The translations under genes and the position numbers were made by a program. Below the pieces are notes generated by a model. The model saw only the letters and a program-made list of their open reading frames with translations, was not told the DNA's origin and searched no databases. DNA of 64,000 bases from Heliopora coerulea (taxonomy: Eukaryota; Cnidaria; Anthozoa; Scleralcyonacea; Helioporidae), in contig JASJOG010000100.1 of NCBI GenBank assembly GCA_030142905.1, forward strand, positions 445,001 through 509,000, given 5' to 3'. Below, one piece after another: positions 1 to 10,110 of the stretch (position 1 is its first letter; each line of letters starts with the position of its first letter).

Positions 1-22
1 TGCGTATTTGTAATTAGTTAGT

Positions 23-52
23 CTGATGATGATTTTGTAATAAAATCGAAAT
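23..52 (+). ncRNA. Hammerhead-like motif in a PLE 3' end (copy A)
   Basis: CTGATGA (23-29) is followed by one extra T, a perfect 6-bp stem (GATTTT at 31-36 with AAAATC at 42-47) and then GAAA (48-51). This is the catalytic-core layout of a hammerhead ribozyme: CUGAUGA, stem II, GAAA. Hammerhead motifs are an established feature of PLE terminal regions, and three other PLE ends in this window have the same layout. The extra T before stem II departs from the standard core, so self-cleavage is uncertain. Confidence 0.4.
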
Positions 53-134
53 ATCACAAACTCATTTCTCGTCTTGTTCCAATCCATATCTTGGATTTCT
101 CAAGATGCTGATCTTCGGATTATGTTTTGTTTTA

Positions 135-1779
135 TATTTTTTCAAATTGTCGGCTGGTATTGGTTTTTTTACAGCTTATGTAGCTGATAGGGTTATCCAG
201 TATAAGTAAAGGCACTTGGCTTGACTTCACTTTACTTTACTTTATAAGCTGTTTCAGTTTAGTCAAACAAGACAGTTTAGCAAACCTTGTTATTTTAGTA
301 TTTAATGTTTTCTTATGATTTTCGACCATAGACATTTAATAATATGTGCTTTAGACTCCCCCCCCCCCACCTCCAGAAATAAGGTCAGTGGGAATGCTAA
401 CGTACACATGTCTGATAACTATGATACTCAGCTTTAAGTGTGGCAGCACAGTATTGAAATTTTCTTAGAATAGGCCATGGTGTAAAGTTCTAAATTGAGA
501 TCAATCCACTTTTGTTAAAAGGAACTACATCAATCAATTTTTCACTGGTGTTAGTTAACTACTTCACTCATATTCACACTTTACCATATAAAACAATGGT
601 ATCCGTCAACACCAGTGCTATAATAATGTGTCAACTTAACGAGTATTTTGCGATCAGGTCACTTGTGTCAACAATTTCAAATTAAAACTTTCAAAGTTAA
701 AATAGTTCTTTTAAGCCTGACGTTCGCTTTATCGAAAAATAGTGACGAAGACCGATTAAACACGATCATTTAATTCGAACTTGTTCGCAATGCAGCTATT
801 GACGTTTTCATAATTCCCGTAGTGACTGAAATGAGAACTTGATCGTTACCATAACACTGATCGTTACGAACACAACACTCAAGCAGCGCGCTAGTCAGCC
901 TGTCAATTAAGGCATCATATCTCGTTGGAATGCAGCACGGCCTTCATCAACTTTCATTCAAATCTTGAGGAATCGAGTGCGACATTACGTTCGTATCTTT
1001 TTCTGTTTCTTCTTTGGTGATAAAACGAAATATCTACAGACATACACAGATAGTACGCTATAGAATTTGGCGCGATATGGTAAAGATGTTGCCCATAAAA
1101 ATTTAAAAGACCATGTTAATGCCCTGTCTATCGTTCTTGTTGAAGCGTTTGGGTCAAGAAAGCTTGATAATACTTAGATTTTCACCGTGTGCGAGAGTTG
1201 CGAGACAACTTTGCGTCTCTGCCGTGCCACAGAGCATTTTCCCCGAACAAACGAAGCTCTATAGCTGCATAAATAACCGATCACGGCAGCTGTGACATTC
1301 TACTTTTCGTTTTTCTTTCTTTTTTATCTTAGTTCGTTATCAATTAGTTCGAGAAGCGTACATCATCTCCACTAGAACTTTTTATGAGCAAGCGTGCACA
1401 CCGGGTATGGTTGCGACAAGTCCCGGCCCAAAAACAACAGTTCGTGACAATCATCTTTACATTCCAAGCAGTCGTTCTGCAATGTTCGTCCTAGTTTACT
1501 AAATAACATGGAAGTGGTACTCCCCGTAATGTTTCTTGCCAAGGTCACGGATTCGCTTAGTGAATTGATTTTGGGTGTCTTTCATATAGCGACTGTAATT
1601 TAGAGGTTAACTCTTTCACTGAGGGAGCTCTCTCTGACGAGTAAAATCGTCTGGCGTTAGCCAGAGTAAAATAATAGAAGTCTTATGCCGCCAGAAAAAA
1701 GTTAAGATGGTTATAAACGGGTCATCTCGGTTAACCGGGCTAGTCGTCAGTTCCCGCATATTCGCTCACGTATTTTAAA
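135..1779. other. No gene recognised; AT-rich repeat-derived sequence
   Basis: No coding homology is visible. Holds a poly-C tract near 358-368 that differs in length from its copy B partner near 40311. The stretch at 520-620 resembles 30540-30640. From about 1530 the sequence belongs to the diverged repeat family described under 1530-2900. The small open frame at 1113-1295 is conserved between the copies only because the whole region is. Confidence 0.5.
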
Positions 1780-1827
1780 TTCTTAATATCCACGCTCTCA
1801 AGCTGTTCTCTCAGAAAAACTTTCTGA

Positions 1828-1899
1828 GTCCCTGACGGGAATCGAACCCGTAACCTTCTGATCACCGGTGAGACGCTCTAACCATTGAGCTACAAAGAC
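1828..1899 (-). tRNA. tRNA-Thr(GGT)-like sequence, probably repeat-borne (copy A)
   Basis: Read on the minus strand it folds into 72 nt: a 7-bp acceptor (with G-T pairs), D stem GCTC/GAGC, a 5-bp T stem ACGGG/CCCGT and a perfect B box GGTTCGATTCC. The anticodon position reads GGT (threonine). The anticodon stem has one C-C mismatch, and position 33 is C, not the near-universal T. Its inverted partner and repeat setting suggest a tRNA-derived repeat head, not a working tRNA. Confidence 0.4.
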
Positions 1900-1973
1900 T
1901 CAGATGGTGAGCGAAGGTTAAATTTGTGTACTGGTTCGTATAGATGGTAGACATATGTACTGCCAGTCTGCTA

Positions 1974-2045
1974 GTCTTTGTAGCTCGATGTTTAGAGCGT
2001 CTCACCGGTGATCAGAAGGTTACGGGTTCGATTCCCGTCAGGGAT
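1974..2045 (+). pseudogene. tRNA-Thr-like pseudogene, inverted partner (copy A)
   Basis: Same 72-nt tRNA-like sequence as 1828-1899, on the opposite strand. The D loop has lost one of the GG pair (GATGTTTA in place of AATGGTTA), and the last acceptor base is changed so the first pair is G-T. The B box is intact. Confidence 0.45.
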
Positions 2046-2929
2046 TCAGAAAGTTTTTCTGAGAGAACAGCTTGAGAGCGTGTGTATTAAGAACATAATT
2101 ACCAAGCTACCACAAACACATCACTTATTTTAAGCTTTGCAAAGAATTCCGCCGTCATTCACTTATCCATTAATTTTCGCAGGCATATAACAATAGCACA
2201 CCGTTACACAACTGCCAACGCCGGCGCCATGAACAATACCCCGACCACGACTATTATTGAAGTTGCTATCTATCTATCTAATTCGAGCTATCTGGGACAT
2301 TGTCTTTCAATTGCTGTCACACTAGTGGTAGTATGGTTTCAGTGTTAGTGGTCGCAACTCCTACTAACAACTCGCTGTATTCAACTAAAGTGAATTGGTT
2401 GATCCATGCCGTTGTGGTTGACTGTGTCGATCATCTTCCGCCATCGATCAATGCATAACAAGCCAGTGTATCGGTCTGTTGGTACCTGCCAGGCTATGTT
2501 ACTGGAGAACTGCTTCCTACCCCAGGATGAGGTTTACTCCTCAAAGCGATTAAGTTTTTGTCTGGCCCCTACCTATTGACCTGTCTGGCTTGGTTAGACC
2601 TGCCAGGAGAGTTACTCCCGCCAGCATAGCTCTCCGGGTCAGAGGAATACACAAGCAACCCCACCACGAAAGTGGTAGGGTTGCTTGTGTGAAACTAAAA
2701 AGAGGAAAGAAAGAAGCGTGGACGCATCATATTGAAATTAATAATGAGCTCTGCATAATCTTTGTTTGTTTTGGGGTTTTTTTATTATCTTCAGCAACTG
2801 TTATCAGTTAAGGTTTTCCGCTAAAACGCCCAAAAATCACATATGATGTATAGGAATGGCTGTCCTCCTCACGAATGACCATCTGCGGTGCACAACTATC
2901 CAACCGCGTTATAAATATGATGATCCGAA

Positions 2930-3160
2930 CTTATAAGAATTTCTGCTCACACTGGTAAACCTGTTTACGGAACTTAACTGTCTAGCGTCTTAGCACATCA
3001 TAAAAGTACTGGCCGTTCCATTCCTCTTAACAATTTTTCGATCTTGACGTACTGCTCATCTAATTTCGAACTTTTAATTAGAGAGGGCCTACTTATTCAA
3101 AAACTTGACCTCTCACTTAACGCAAACATTAGATCTGTTCCTTTAAACTTAGTTCAATTT
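2930..3160 (+). pseudogene. Decayed PLE C-terminus (copy A)
   Basis: Frame-broken translation gives the tail typical of PLE proteins: ISAHTGKP near 2939, then ELLIREGLLIQK and LNANIRSVPLNL near 3065-3150. This matches in order the C-terminal part of the better-preserved PLE protein at 13525-14223 (HLGISAYTGKP ... LLRESLLISR ... LNANIRSFPL). The reverse transcriptase portion is absent. Copy B equivalent is 42901-43131. Confidence 0.7.
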
Positions 3161-5339
3161 TATTTCTTTACCTTATTGTTTACCGCATCCATGACCATGA
3201 GGTGTTGTCTTTCTGTCAGTCGATAGTTTTTGATTAGAACGACTCTGTACTGTGGAAAAACACGTCTGAAGTTCGCTTTCATTTCAAACGAAGCCGTTAA
3301 TACAAGTCGCAAACACGCAGAAACTATGACTACAGGCAGATGCATGAGAGATTTTCTTGGCTGTTGCCTTGCCATTGAGACAAGATTGTTCATTGGACTT
3401 TCTCCAACTCATTAATATACCTCACACTCAAAAAGAAATCATAACCGAGGCGTGTTTTGATATATATACAATTAAGCACATGCACAACTTAAGCGAACTT
3501 TTACCTCGATTTTCTCCTAAATTATTGCCTCGCTTAAGAACACACATCAACCATTCGTGACAGGGTTTAATACTGAGATCAAACATACATCTCTAAGCGC
3601 GCTTGAAAAATCTTACCTTCCCCTTGTTTTTTAAACGCTCTTCTCACTGTTTTTGTCTTAAGATCAAACACCTCCCCTTTTGTTTTATGTATTACTTGAT
3701 ATGCGAATAAGTTCGAAGAGCAGATGGTAACCCTTAGTTTGGCGCCATGACAGTCACGCCGCTAAAAATTAAAAAAGCTGACATTTCGAAACATCTTGGT
3801 CCAAAAATCGTGATTACGGTAAATAAACCTTCTTCGTACGCTGAGCATACTGATCACCTTTTACACAATACCATATGTGGTTGATCTGTTGGTATATCAC
3901 AAGGTTATTTCATAATAGTACGTCGGTTCTGCTCTCAACACCACATTGCCGTGTTGGGAATTCAACTCAGTTTTTTGCCAGCTATGTTCTAAACTTTGCT
4001 ACCATCTCGCGAAATCTATGATTGTCTCGTTTATTGGTGAATTAATTCTAAGACCAGGAATACGAAATGGTAATACGTAACCACGGCTTAATCACAAAGA
4101 CAAATGCTCCCTTTAATTCTTTTTGATGGCAAGGAGGTCAATCGAATCTCCTCTGTAATGTTTCACTTTCGCGGATGTTAGCCAGAAGCAAGCACGTCAG
4201 TAAACTCATTTCAACTAGGTCGAGAGACCAATTAATGCACAAGCGAGTACTCGGTATGCTTCGCTCAAACGAACAACAGACGGGTGAAGGCAAAGGAGGA
4301 TGAAAATTGATATCACAGTAGGGAGACGAGTGTTTGCGACGATGCCTTTAGAACCATTGTTTTTGCTTGTCAATCCTTTTGAAATGCACTAAATTAATTA
4401 AAAGAACATTCCTGAATTGATTTTAGGATATCTAAACTTAAACATCATATATTATATATTTTATAATTTCTTTGAAGTTCGAACATAATGGTCACTAAAA
4501 AGGTTTATTACTATTTAAGGGCCAATTAAGGCTAAAGACTTCAAATAAAATTATAAACGTTTTCGACTATACAGTCTTCTAAAATAAGTATGGAGACTCA
4601 CTCCAAAACTCCGTCGTGGACAGCAACTTCTCGACAGTAAATAAATTTAGCATTGTCTGCTTTAAACATAATACAACTCTAGTGGTGTAATGGCCACGGG
4701 GAAACTGCCAGCGTTAACAAATTTCGTCGGCAATTCATTTTAGTGTCAATTTTGAAAACATGTTCGAACGGTTCGGTTGATAAGGTAAAATAGAGTCCAG
4801 ACCCAACCATATAGGTGGTTTGAGTGGTCGCATAGTATCAGGTTGTCTGTGCCGATGAGCTGCAGCTTTTGCCGTTTATTTGTGGTGTTCCAATATATCA
4901 TGAGGTGTGACAGAATTGACACCAGCCTAAATAATAACATTTTGTTCCGTTGGTGTCACATGCTGCATGATATTTTCTTCCCACTCTGAAACAGGTTTCG
5001 TCACAGCCACCTTCTCTTTTCTGATTTGCTAAGTGTTGTTGCAGTTGCTGCACGTGTGTACGCTTGAGCCTCGAAACTGATCAACAGGACGATGCTAAAT
5101 GCTTTCTGGGCCAACCTATATCTCACATGAAAGTGGCTCTGTTAGCACTCTATGTCAGCTAGCCACTTGGCTTGTCTTGTTTAACTACGAGGAACGACAA
5201 CTAGCATGAAAGAGAATGTCCTTTAATAGTTGTTTGGTGATTTTGGTGATGGGTGACCCCGGAGTGTCCACCTAATCTAACAAAACCCAGGGCTATCTTA
5301 GAATCCACAGCAAACAGTATTATTTATTTACTTTATTTA
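3161..5339. other. No gene recognised
   Basis: AT-rich sequence with no convincing coding frame. The 3161-3560 part continues the PLE fragment 3' flank. The open frames here and in copy B (43132-45284) are short, begin or end at indels between the copies, and show no recognisable motif. Confidence 0.5.
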
Positions 5340-5440
5340 CAGTAGAACCTCGCTAACTCGAACTACCAAGGGCAATGAGAAATAGCTCGAGTTAGCGGTG
5401 GTTCGAGTTATCGGGGTGCGCGTTGAAGTTAAGGTATCGT
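5340..5440. repeat. DNA-transposon terminus-like block, CAGTAGAACCTCG
   Basis: The stretch CAGTAGAACCTCGCTAACTC with internal short inverted repeats (ctcgagttagcg, gttcgagttatcg) resembles the ends of pogo/Tigger-type elements common in animals. No matching opposite end was found, so this is a fragment or solo end. Copy B has it at 45285-45385. Confidence 0.4.
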
Positions 5441-5487
5441 GGTTTTGTGATTCATCCACTATTACGAGTCATTTTGGTACGCTCAGT

Positions 5488-5829
5488 TATTAGGAGTTTG
5501 TAATTAACTTTGAGATAATGTAGGATTTATCTATTTTTTAAAGACAAAAAATATCAAAAATTGTTTTTTTGAATCATGAGCTGTCCGTAATGCTGGAGTG
5601 GTATCCGACCGGTAACCGATGAGAATGATCCACCCTTAAGACGGAAAGTCTTGTTATCTAATAAGAAATCTTTCTTTAAAGCCAAAAATGTGGTAAATTT
5701 GATCCGAAAACGACACGAAATACTTCAAGATCGCGCAACTAATACAGGGTCTTGATACGAACATCCATTGTTTAGTAGTAGAATTGTCTGAATGGATCTC
5801 ATCATTTGTGAAACGGTTAAAGGTTATTC
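5488..5829 (+). repeat. Interspersed repeat, copy A member of the 35512-35845 family
   Basis: This stretch is a diverged reverse complement of 35512-35845. Shared landmarks are taattaactttgagataatgtagg here against its complement near 35810-35830, and gacggaaagtcttg here against caagactttccgtc there. Not coding. It abuts the LINE fragment on its right. Copy B equivalent is 45433-45774. Confidence 0.7.
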
Positions 5830-6950
5830 TCTAGGATGTAACAATCGACCAAGAGTTGAATTTAATGACAAATTCGTAGAGGAACTTAATGTGTATTTTG
5901 GTGTGTTATGACATGATGAAAACCACGAAGAACCGTAGCCGTCCCCATTGATGATACCACAGTTAAATGACCACAAAGTGTTTACAGCACTTTGTTCCAT
6001 CAACCGTACTGCAACTGTACCTGATAACTTACCATACTGGCTTTGGAAGGATTTTGCAGATACTTTCACTCCAATCGTAACTAAAGTCTGGGATATGTCA
6101 TTGGCTACATCCACATGGTCGATCCAATGGAAAACTGCAAATATAAACTGGACACCGAAAGTGGATATCCCGAAAGAGAAGACGAATTTTAGAAGATTTA
6201 AAATAACGCCGATCATTGAAAGAGCCTTCGAGAAAATTGTTTATTGCAATTTCTCCCAGGTAGGCCTTTCCCGATTATACTAGTAAAACTGGCATTTTAT
6301 GCTCCTAGCAATTCTCGTTTTACGCCAAAAAAAAATGCTCAAATTATGCTTGATTCTCAAAATAATGCTACTCTGGTTCCAGAAAATACTTTGTTTTATT
6401 TCAAGCAAAATGTACAAACTCAGGCATCATGTGTGCTTATCATCAATTGAATAAAGGGAAAAGTGCTTAATTGTTAAAGTGATATACAGTTAATTAATGT
6501 TCGAAGTCCTTAGCGCTTGTTGTACTGTGACATGACGCTGGCCTGGAGGTAGTCAACATGATCACAATTCTGTTGCTCGTTGACCGACGCCATCTTGTTT
6601 GAGCAACTGCGTCAAAGGCCTCTGAAAGTTAACCGGTGACCAGCTACGTCCAGACTTCTTTCGACTCAGTTCAGATGCACTCAGTTGATACTTCAGTTAC
6701 AAAAATCCTTCTCTCAAACACAAAAGCAAATCATCACAATGCTTTTGAATTCTAAAATTTAGCATTTAAAATCTTTTGAGTGCTAAAATCTGGATCAAAG
6801 TTATGCAGAATGCTAAACAATGCTAGCAGTTCTTTTTACAGAAAAAGTGTGAAAAAAATGCTTGTTTAAGCAAATAATGCCAAAAAAATGCTAGCATAAT
6901 CGGAAAGGGCCTACTCCCAGGAAGCCTATGAAAAACAATTAACTAAAACA
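5830..6950 (+). pseudogene. LINE reverse transcriptase, 5' part, interrupted (copy A)
   Basis: The frame at 5948-6283 encodes the start of a non-LTR reverse transcriptase (LPYWLWKDFADTFTPIVTKV, then PKVDIPKEKTNFR and RAFEKIVYCNFSQ). An hAT MITE at 6261-6913 splits it. Removing the MITE joins the frame to EAYEKQLTK at 6922-6950, where a PLE interrupts it again. The protein resumes at 8941. This is the CR1/Jockey-type RT layout; the exact clade cannot be set without alignment. The endonuclease region upstream is missing or unrecognisable, so the copy was probably 5'-truncated. Confidence 0.75.
6261..6913. mobile_element. hAT-type MITE inserted in the LINE (copy A)
   Basis: The 653-bp element begins TAGGCCTTTCCCGATTAT and ends with the complement of TAGGCCCTTTCCGATTAT; 18 of the first 21 terminal bases match. 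It is flanked by a perfect 8-bp target duplication CTCCCAGG (6253-6260 and 6914-6921). Eight-base duplications are the hAT signature. No transposase frame; the interior is rich in short ATGCT repeats. Excising it restores the LINE reading frame, which independently confirms the boundaries. Confidence 0.9.
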
Positions 6951-7115
6951 ATTAAAGCTTTAGCCTGTATCTTCCTGGACTTCGACGACAAACGACTACA
7001 CGACGACCACAAACGAATAAAAATCCTCAAGCGTCTCAACGAGAAATACGCCATTCTAAAGCCTGACAAAGGAAACGGTGTCGTCCTGCTAAAGAAAGAA
7101 GACTACAAAAACTGC

Positions 7116-8603
7116 ATGACCGGTCTTTTTGCCGATAAATCGAAGTTCTCAAAACTCAGCACGGACTGCACATCAACACAACTAACATCTCTACAAAACT
7201 ACCTTCGAAACATATACAACCGAGGTGAAATCAATGACAAAGAATACGCCAACATCCGACCGCAATCCACCAAACCAGCCCGAGCACAAGGCCTTCCGAA
7301 AACGCATAAACCTTTTGATGAGTTACATCTATTCCGACCTATCATTGACACTACTGGCATCGCATACCAACCTGTTGCAAAACATCTCTCCCGACTGCTT
7401 AACCCACTCACCCTTAACGACTTCAGCCTGCAGGACAGTTTCGACTCTATAACACGTATTGAGAACATCCCACAGAATTTATTCGCCGAAGGTTACAGAT
7501 TTGTCTCCTTTGATGTTAAGTCGCTGTTTACGAACATCTCTCTCAAGAAAACCGTTGACATCATCCTACACAGAATTTACAATGATAAACAACATACTAC
7601 TACACTCAAGAGAAGAACACTAAGAAAGCTATTGTTAGATTCCTGTACGAAAACACCTTTTTCTTTCAATGGAGATCTGTATAAACAAATTGATGGTGTC
7701 GCTATGGGTTCTCCGCTCGGTCCAACTCTTGCAAACATAATAATGACTACATTAGAAGAAGATATTGTTAAGAAACTAATAGACGCCAACATAATTAAAT
7801 TTTATGTTCGTTATGTTGACGACACGTTAGTTCTCACAAAACCAACCGACATACCTATCATCATAGAACAGCTCAACAGTTACCACCCCCAAATTCAATT
7901 TACACATGAAGAGTTCGTTGACAGTAATGATGTTCATTTCTTAGACATCAAAATAACTTCGTCTGGTACTACAATTTTCCGCAAATGTACCCACACCGGC
8001 CAGTACATCCATCTATCCAGTTTTACACCCTGGTCCCAAAAAACCACCTGGATCAGATCGTTAATCCATCGTACCTACAAGATTTGCAGCATTACAACTC
8101 TACTCACAGATGAAACACAAAACATTAGAAAACTTATGTCATGGAACGGGTTCATCAAACGTATGTCCGCACAACTTATCAAAACGTTCAGACCGAACCC
8201 ACCTAACCCTGACGATCTTACCCAGACCATCGAAGAAACTTCACAGCCCCCCAAAATATGGCTCCGTCTACCATATATTGGCAAACGCGGCACTGTATTA
8301 CTCTGGAAGTTCAAGAAGAATCTCCCGTGCCTGATAAAACGTCCCTGTCGATTAGTTGTCAACTGGAAGACCACCACTACAAACTGTCTTTTGTCGTGCA
8401 AGGACAGAACACCAAAAGAATACCAAAGTTCTGTGGTATACAGCTTTTCGTGTCCAGGTTGCCAACAATCATACATCGGAAAAACAGACAGATGCTTTTT
8501 CACTAGAATAAAAGAACACAAGACTTGCCCAGACTCCGAAATTCACAACCGCATCAATTCTTGCGAACAATTTCAGCACATCAAATCACTCTTTCAAATT
8601 TAG
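7116..8603 (+). CDS. PLE reverse transcriptase with GIY-YIG endonuclease (copy A)
   Basis: PLE proteins copy their RNA with a telomerase-like reverse transcriptase and usually nick DNA with a C-terminal GIY-YIG nuclease. From the first Met at 7116 the frame gives 495 residues. It is open upstream to 6899 and includes the N-terminal motif ILKPDKGNGVVLL before that Met, so 7116 is not the real start. RT motifs in order: RPIIDTTG (about 71), SFDVKSLFTNI (about 131), GVAMGSPLGPT (about 194), and the catalytic YVDD (about 233). The GIY-YIG region follows near 440 (VVYSFSCPGC, SYIGKT, R and EH). An in-frame TAG at 8601-8603 ends it early: the frame continues past the TAG to a TAA at 8793-8795 with a typical PLE tail (IRRLKPQLN). 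Copy B has the same TAG. So this is a defective, 5'-truncated element despite the long frame. Confidence 0.85.
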   Translation: MTGLFADKSKFSKLSTDCTSTQLTSLQNYLRNIYNRGEINDKEYANIRPQSTKPARAQGLPKTHKPFDELHLFRPIIDTTGIAYQPVAKHLSRLLNPLTLNDFSLQDSFDSITRIENIPQNLFAEGYRFVSFDVKSLFTNISLKKTVDIILHRIYNDKQHTTTLKRRTLRKLLLDSCTKTPFSFNGDLYKQIDGVAMGSPLGPTLANIIMTTLEEDIVKKLIDANIIKFYVRYVDDTLVLTKPTDIPIIIEQLNSYHPQIQFTHEEFVDSNDVHFLDIKITSSGTTIFRKCTHTGQYIHLSSFTPWSQKTTWIRSLIHRTYKICSITTLLTDETQNIRKLMSWNGFIKRMSAQLIKTFRPNPPNPDDLTQTIEETSQPPKIWLRLPYIGKRGTVLLWKFKKNLPCLIKRPCRLVVNWKTTTTNCLLSCKDRTPKEYQSSVVYSFSCPGCQQSYIGKTDRCFFTRIKEHKTCPDSEIHNRINSCEQFQHIKSLFQI

Positions 8604-8854
8604 TTAGTCGAACAAAACCCGGACGAAACCTTACAAATCAGTTTATGTGACTTTATATTTAACAACTGTGTAATTATTGACAAAGCCGATTACTGGTCGA
8701 CATTGCATTATAAGAAAGCGCTCGCCATCCGCCGCCTGAAACCGCAGCTCAACCATGGGACTAAAGCATCCCGAGAACTCATCATTTTCTATTAATAGAT
8801 CTCCCGTGATTTTTATCTGTATAAGTAGACCCCACCTGTAACCCAGCAGCATTC

Positions 8855-8882
8855 CTGATGATCACTAAAGCCTAGTCGAAAC
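8855..8882 (+). ncRNA. Hammerhead-like motif at PLE 3' end (copy A)
   Basis: CTGATGA at 8855-8861, then a weak stem (CACTA with TAGTC, one mismatch at the base) and GAAAC at 8878-8882. It lies just downstream of the PLE protein and before the element end. The stem is worse than in the other three PLE ends of this window. Copy B has it at 48788-48815. Confidence 0.3.
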
Positions 8883-8940
8883 GTCGAATAAATTAAGTAT
8901 GTTAACGATTTTCGGAGTTACCGTTGTGTATTTTATTAAA

Positions 8941-10110
8941 ACACAATATGCTTACCGTAAAGGCGATAGGTGTGTTGACACGTCATTAAAGGTCCAACAC
9001 TTTTCATTGAATGTCCTTGATGATAGTAATAGCAGAGCCAGGTTAGATTGTTTGCTATGGAGTTTTCAAAGGTCTTCGACAGTATTCAGTGACAAGCTGG
9101 TAGGAAATAAGCTGAAATTTACAACACTTAACACGTATATTATCAATGGTATTTAAGCTTTTTAAAGGATCGGAAGCAGAGGGTAGTCCATGACTGTAAG
9201 ATTTGCGAGTGGATTGCGGTAAATAAGGGAACAACACAGGGGAGAGTGGACCTCACCTATTTAATGTGTTCCTGAAAGACCTAGATGTACGTGAACAAAA
9301 TAGCTCAACACTGTATAAATATGCAGATGATTCAACGTTAAAATTAATAATGTCGAAAAACTTGGCAGATGAATCTCGTATATTTCTAGATCAATTTTTG
9401 AGATGGACGGAAAGGAACCACATGTCATAAAAGCCTTCGAAATGGAAGGAACTGGTCTTTAGAAAATCTGGCCATACGGAGTTATATAGTCCCACATGTA
9501 TTTGGAATATTAAGCAATGTAATAAACTTAAAATTTTTGGTATTACGTTTAAGTCTGATCGTATTAACGTTTTTTAGGTTAATAAATGCCTATATATATT
9601 ACGATCATTAAGAAGGGAAGGCCTTGGTCAGGGCGAAATTGACCATCTCTTCCACGTCCTAGTATTATCGAAAATAACATATAGACTCTCGGTATATGGA
9701 TCCTCGACTTCTGATCTAAACATAGTGCAACACTTCTTAACTAGGTGTTTTAAACGGAATTATGCGCTCAAATTATAGAACATTATAAACTACTAGAAGA
9801 CAGTGACAGAAACATTTTTAAGAATATTAGTTTGAGTGACAACCACCCATTGTATTCTACGCTTCCTAAGAAAGCGTTTTTGTCTGTACGTTTAAGGAAG
9901 AAAGCGTACCTCTGGCGTAAACTTTGATACAGATCGTTTTAAATCCTTTTTTTTAAGTAGAATAATTTTAAAATTCAACTTGGTAGTATGATATTTTTTA
10001 GATGTTTGTATTCTTATTATGTATTGTTTCTAATTGTTTAATACCATTGTAAATTTGATACGTATTTTGTCAATGAAATTAATAATCAAGAAGTAATCAA
10101 TCAATACATC
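8941..10110 (+). pseudogene. LINE reverse transcriptase, 3' part (copy A)
   Basis: The LINE protein resumes after the PLE with AYRKGDRCVDTSL (8950 on). With frameshifts it continues to the conserved GTTQG block near 9226, the catalytic YADD (KYADDSTL near 9317-9340), GITFKSD near 9540, and the C-terminal LPKITY-like region near 9660-9690. It ends in an AT-rich tail with aatcaatcaat near 10095. Several stops and frame changes make it non-functional. The order of motifs matches the 5' part at 5830-6950. Confidence 0.75.

Larger units (their letters stand above)
1780..2093. repeat. Foldback of two tRNA-Thr-like sequences (copy A)
   Basis: The arms at 1780-1903 and about 1971-2093 are near-perfect inverted repeats around a spacer of about 70 bp. 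Each arm holds a 72-nt tRNA-like sequence whose 3' end faces outward, plus flank with the agcttgagagcg block. This looks like a foldback or paired SINE-head element, not a tRNA gene cluster. Confidence 0.75.
1530..2900 (+). repeat. Diverged repeat family, member P1 (copy A)
   Basis: Blocks here recur in the same order at about 29600-30300 and 36480-37300. Shared landmarks are a gaattgattttgg stretch near 1563, a gacgagtaaaat...gttagcc block near 1637-1670, an aagaattccgccgtcattca block near 2141 followed by gccatgaacaatacc near 2226, and a gaaagaagcgtggacgcat block near 2708. The relatives are clearly older than the A/B duplication. No protein-coding content is seen. The tRNA-like foldback is embedded in it. 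Copy B equivalent is about 41489-42870. Confidence 0.55.
6951..8930 (+). mobile_element. Penelope-like element inserted in the LINE (copy A)
   Basis: This PLE separates LINE residues ending EKQLTK (6922-6950) from those starting TQYAYRKG (about 8938). The flanks taaaaca at 6944-6950 and 8937-8943 may be a short target duplication. The element is 5'-truncated: its open frame is already inside the protein at the left edge. The 3' end carries a hammerhead-like motif at 8855-8882. Insertion came after the LINE but before the A/B duplication, because copy B has it at 46884-48860. Confidence 0.8.

Noticed and set aside
1113..1295. 60-residue frame conserved in both copies
   Set aside because: Conservation follows from the whole-region duplication. 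No motif, and the surroundings are repeat-derived.
1828..2045. A functional tRNA-Thr gene pair
   Set aside because: C at position 33, an anticodon-stem mismatch, D-loop loss in the partner and the foldback setting argue for repeat-borne tRNA relics.
2269..2282. TATC microsatellite
   Set aside because: Only three units; ordinary.
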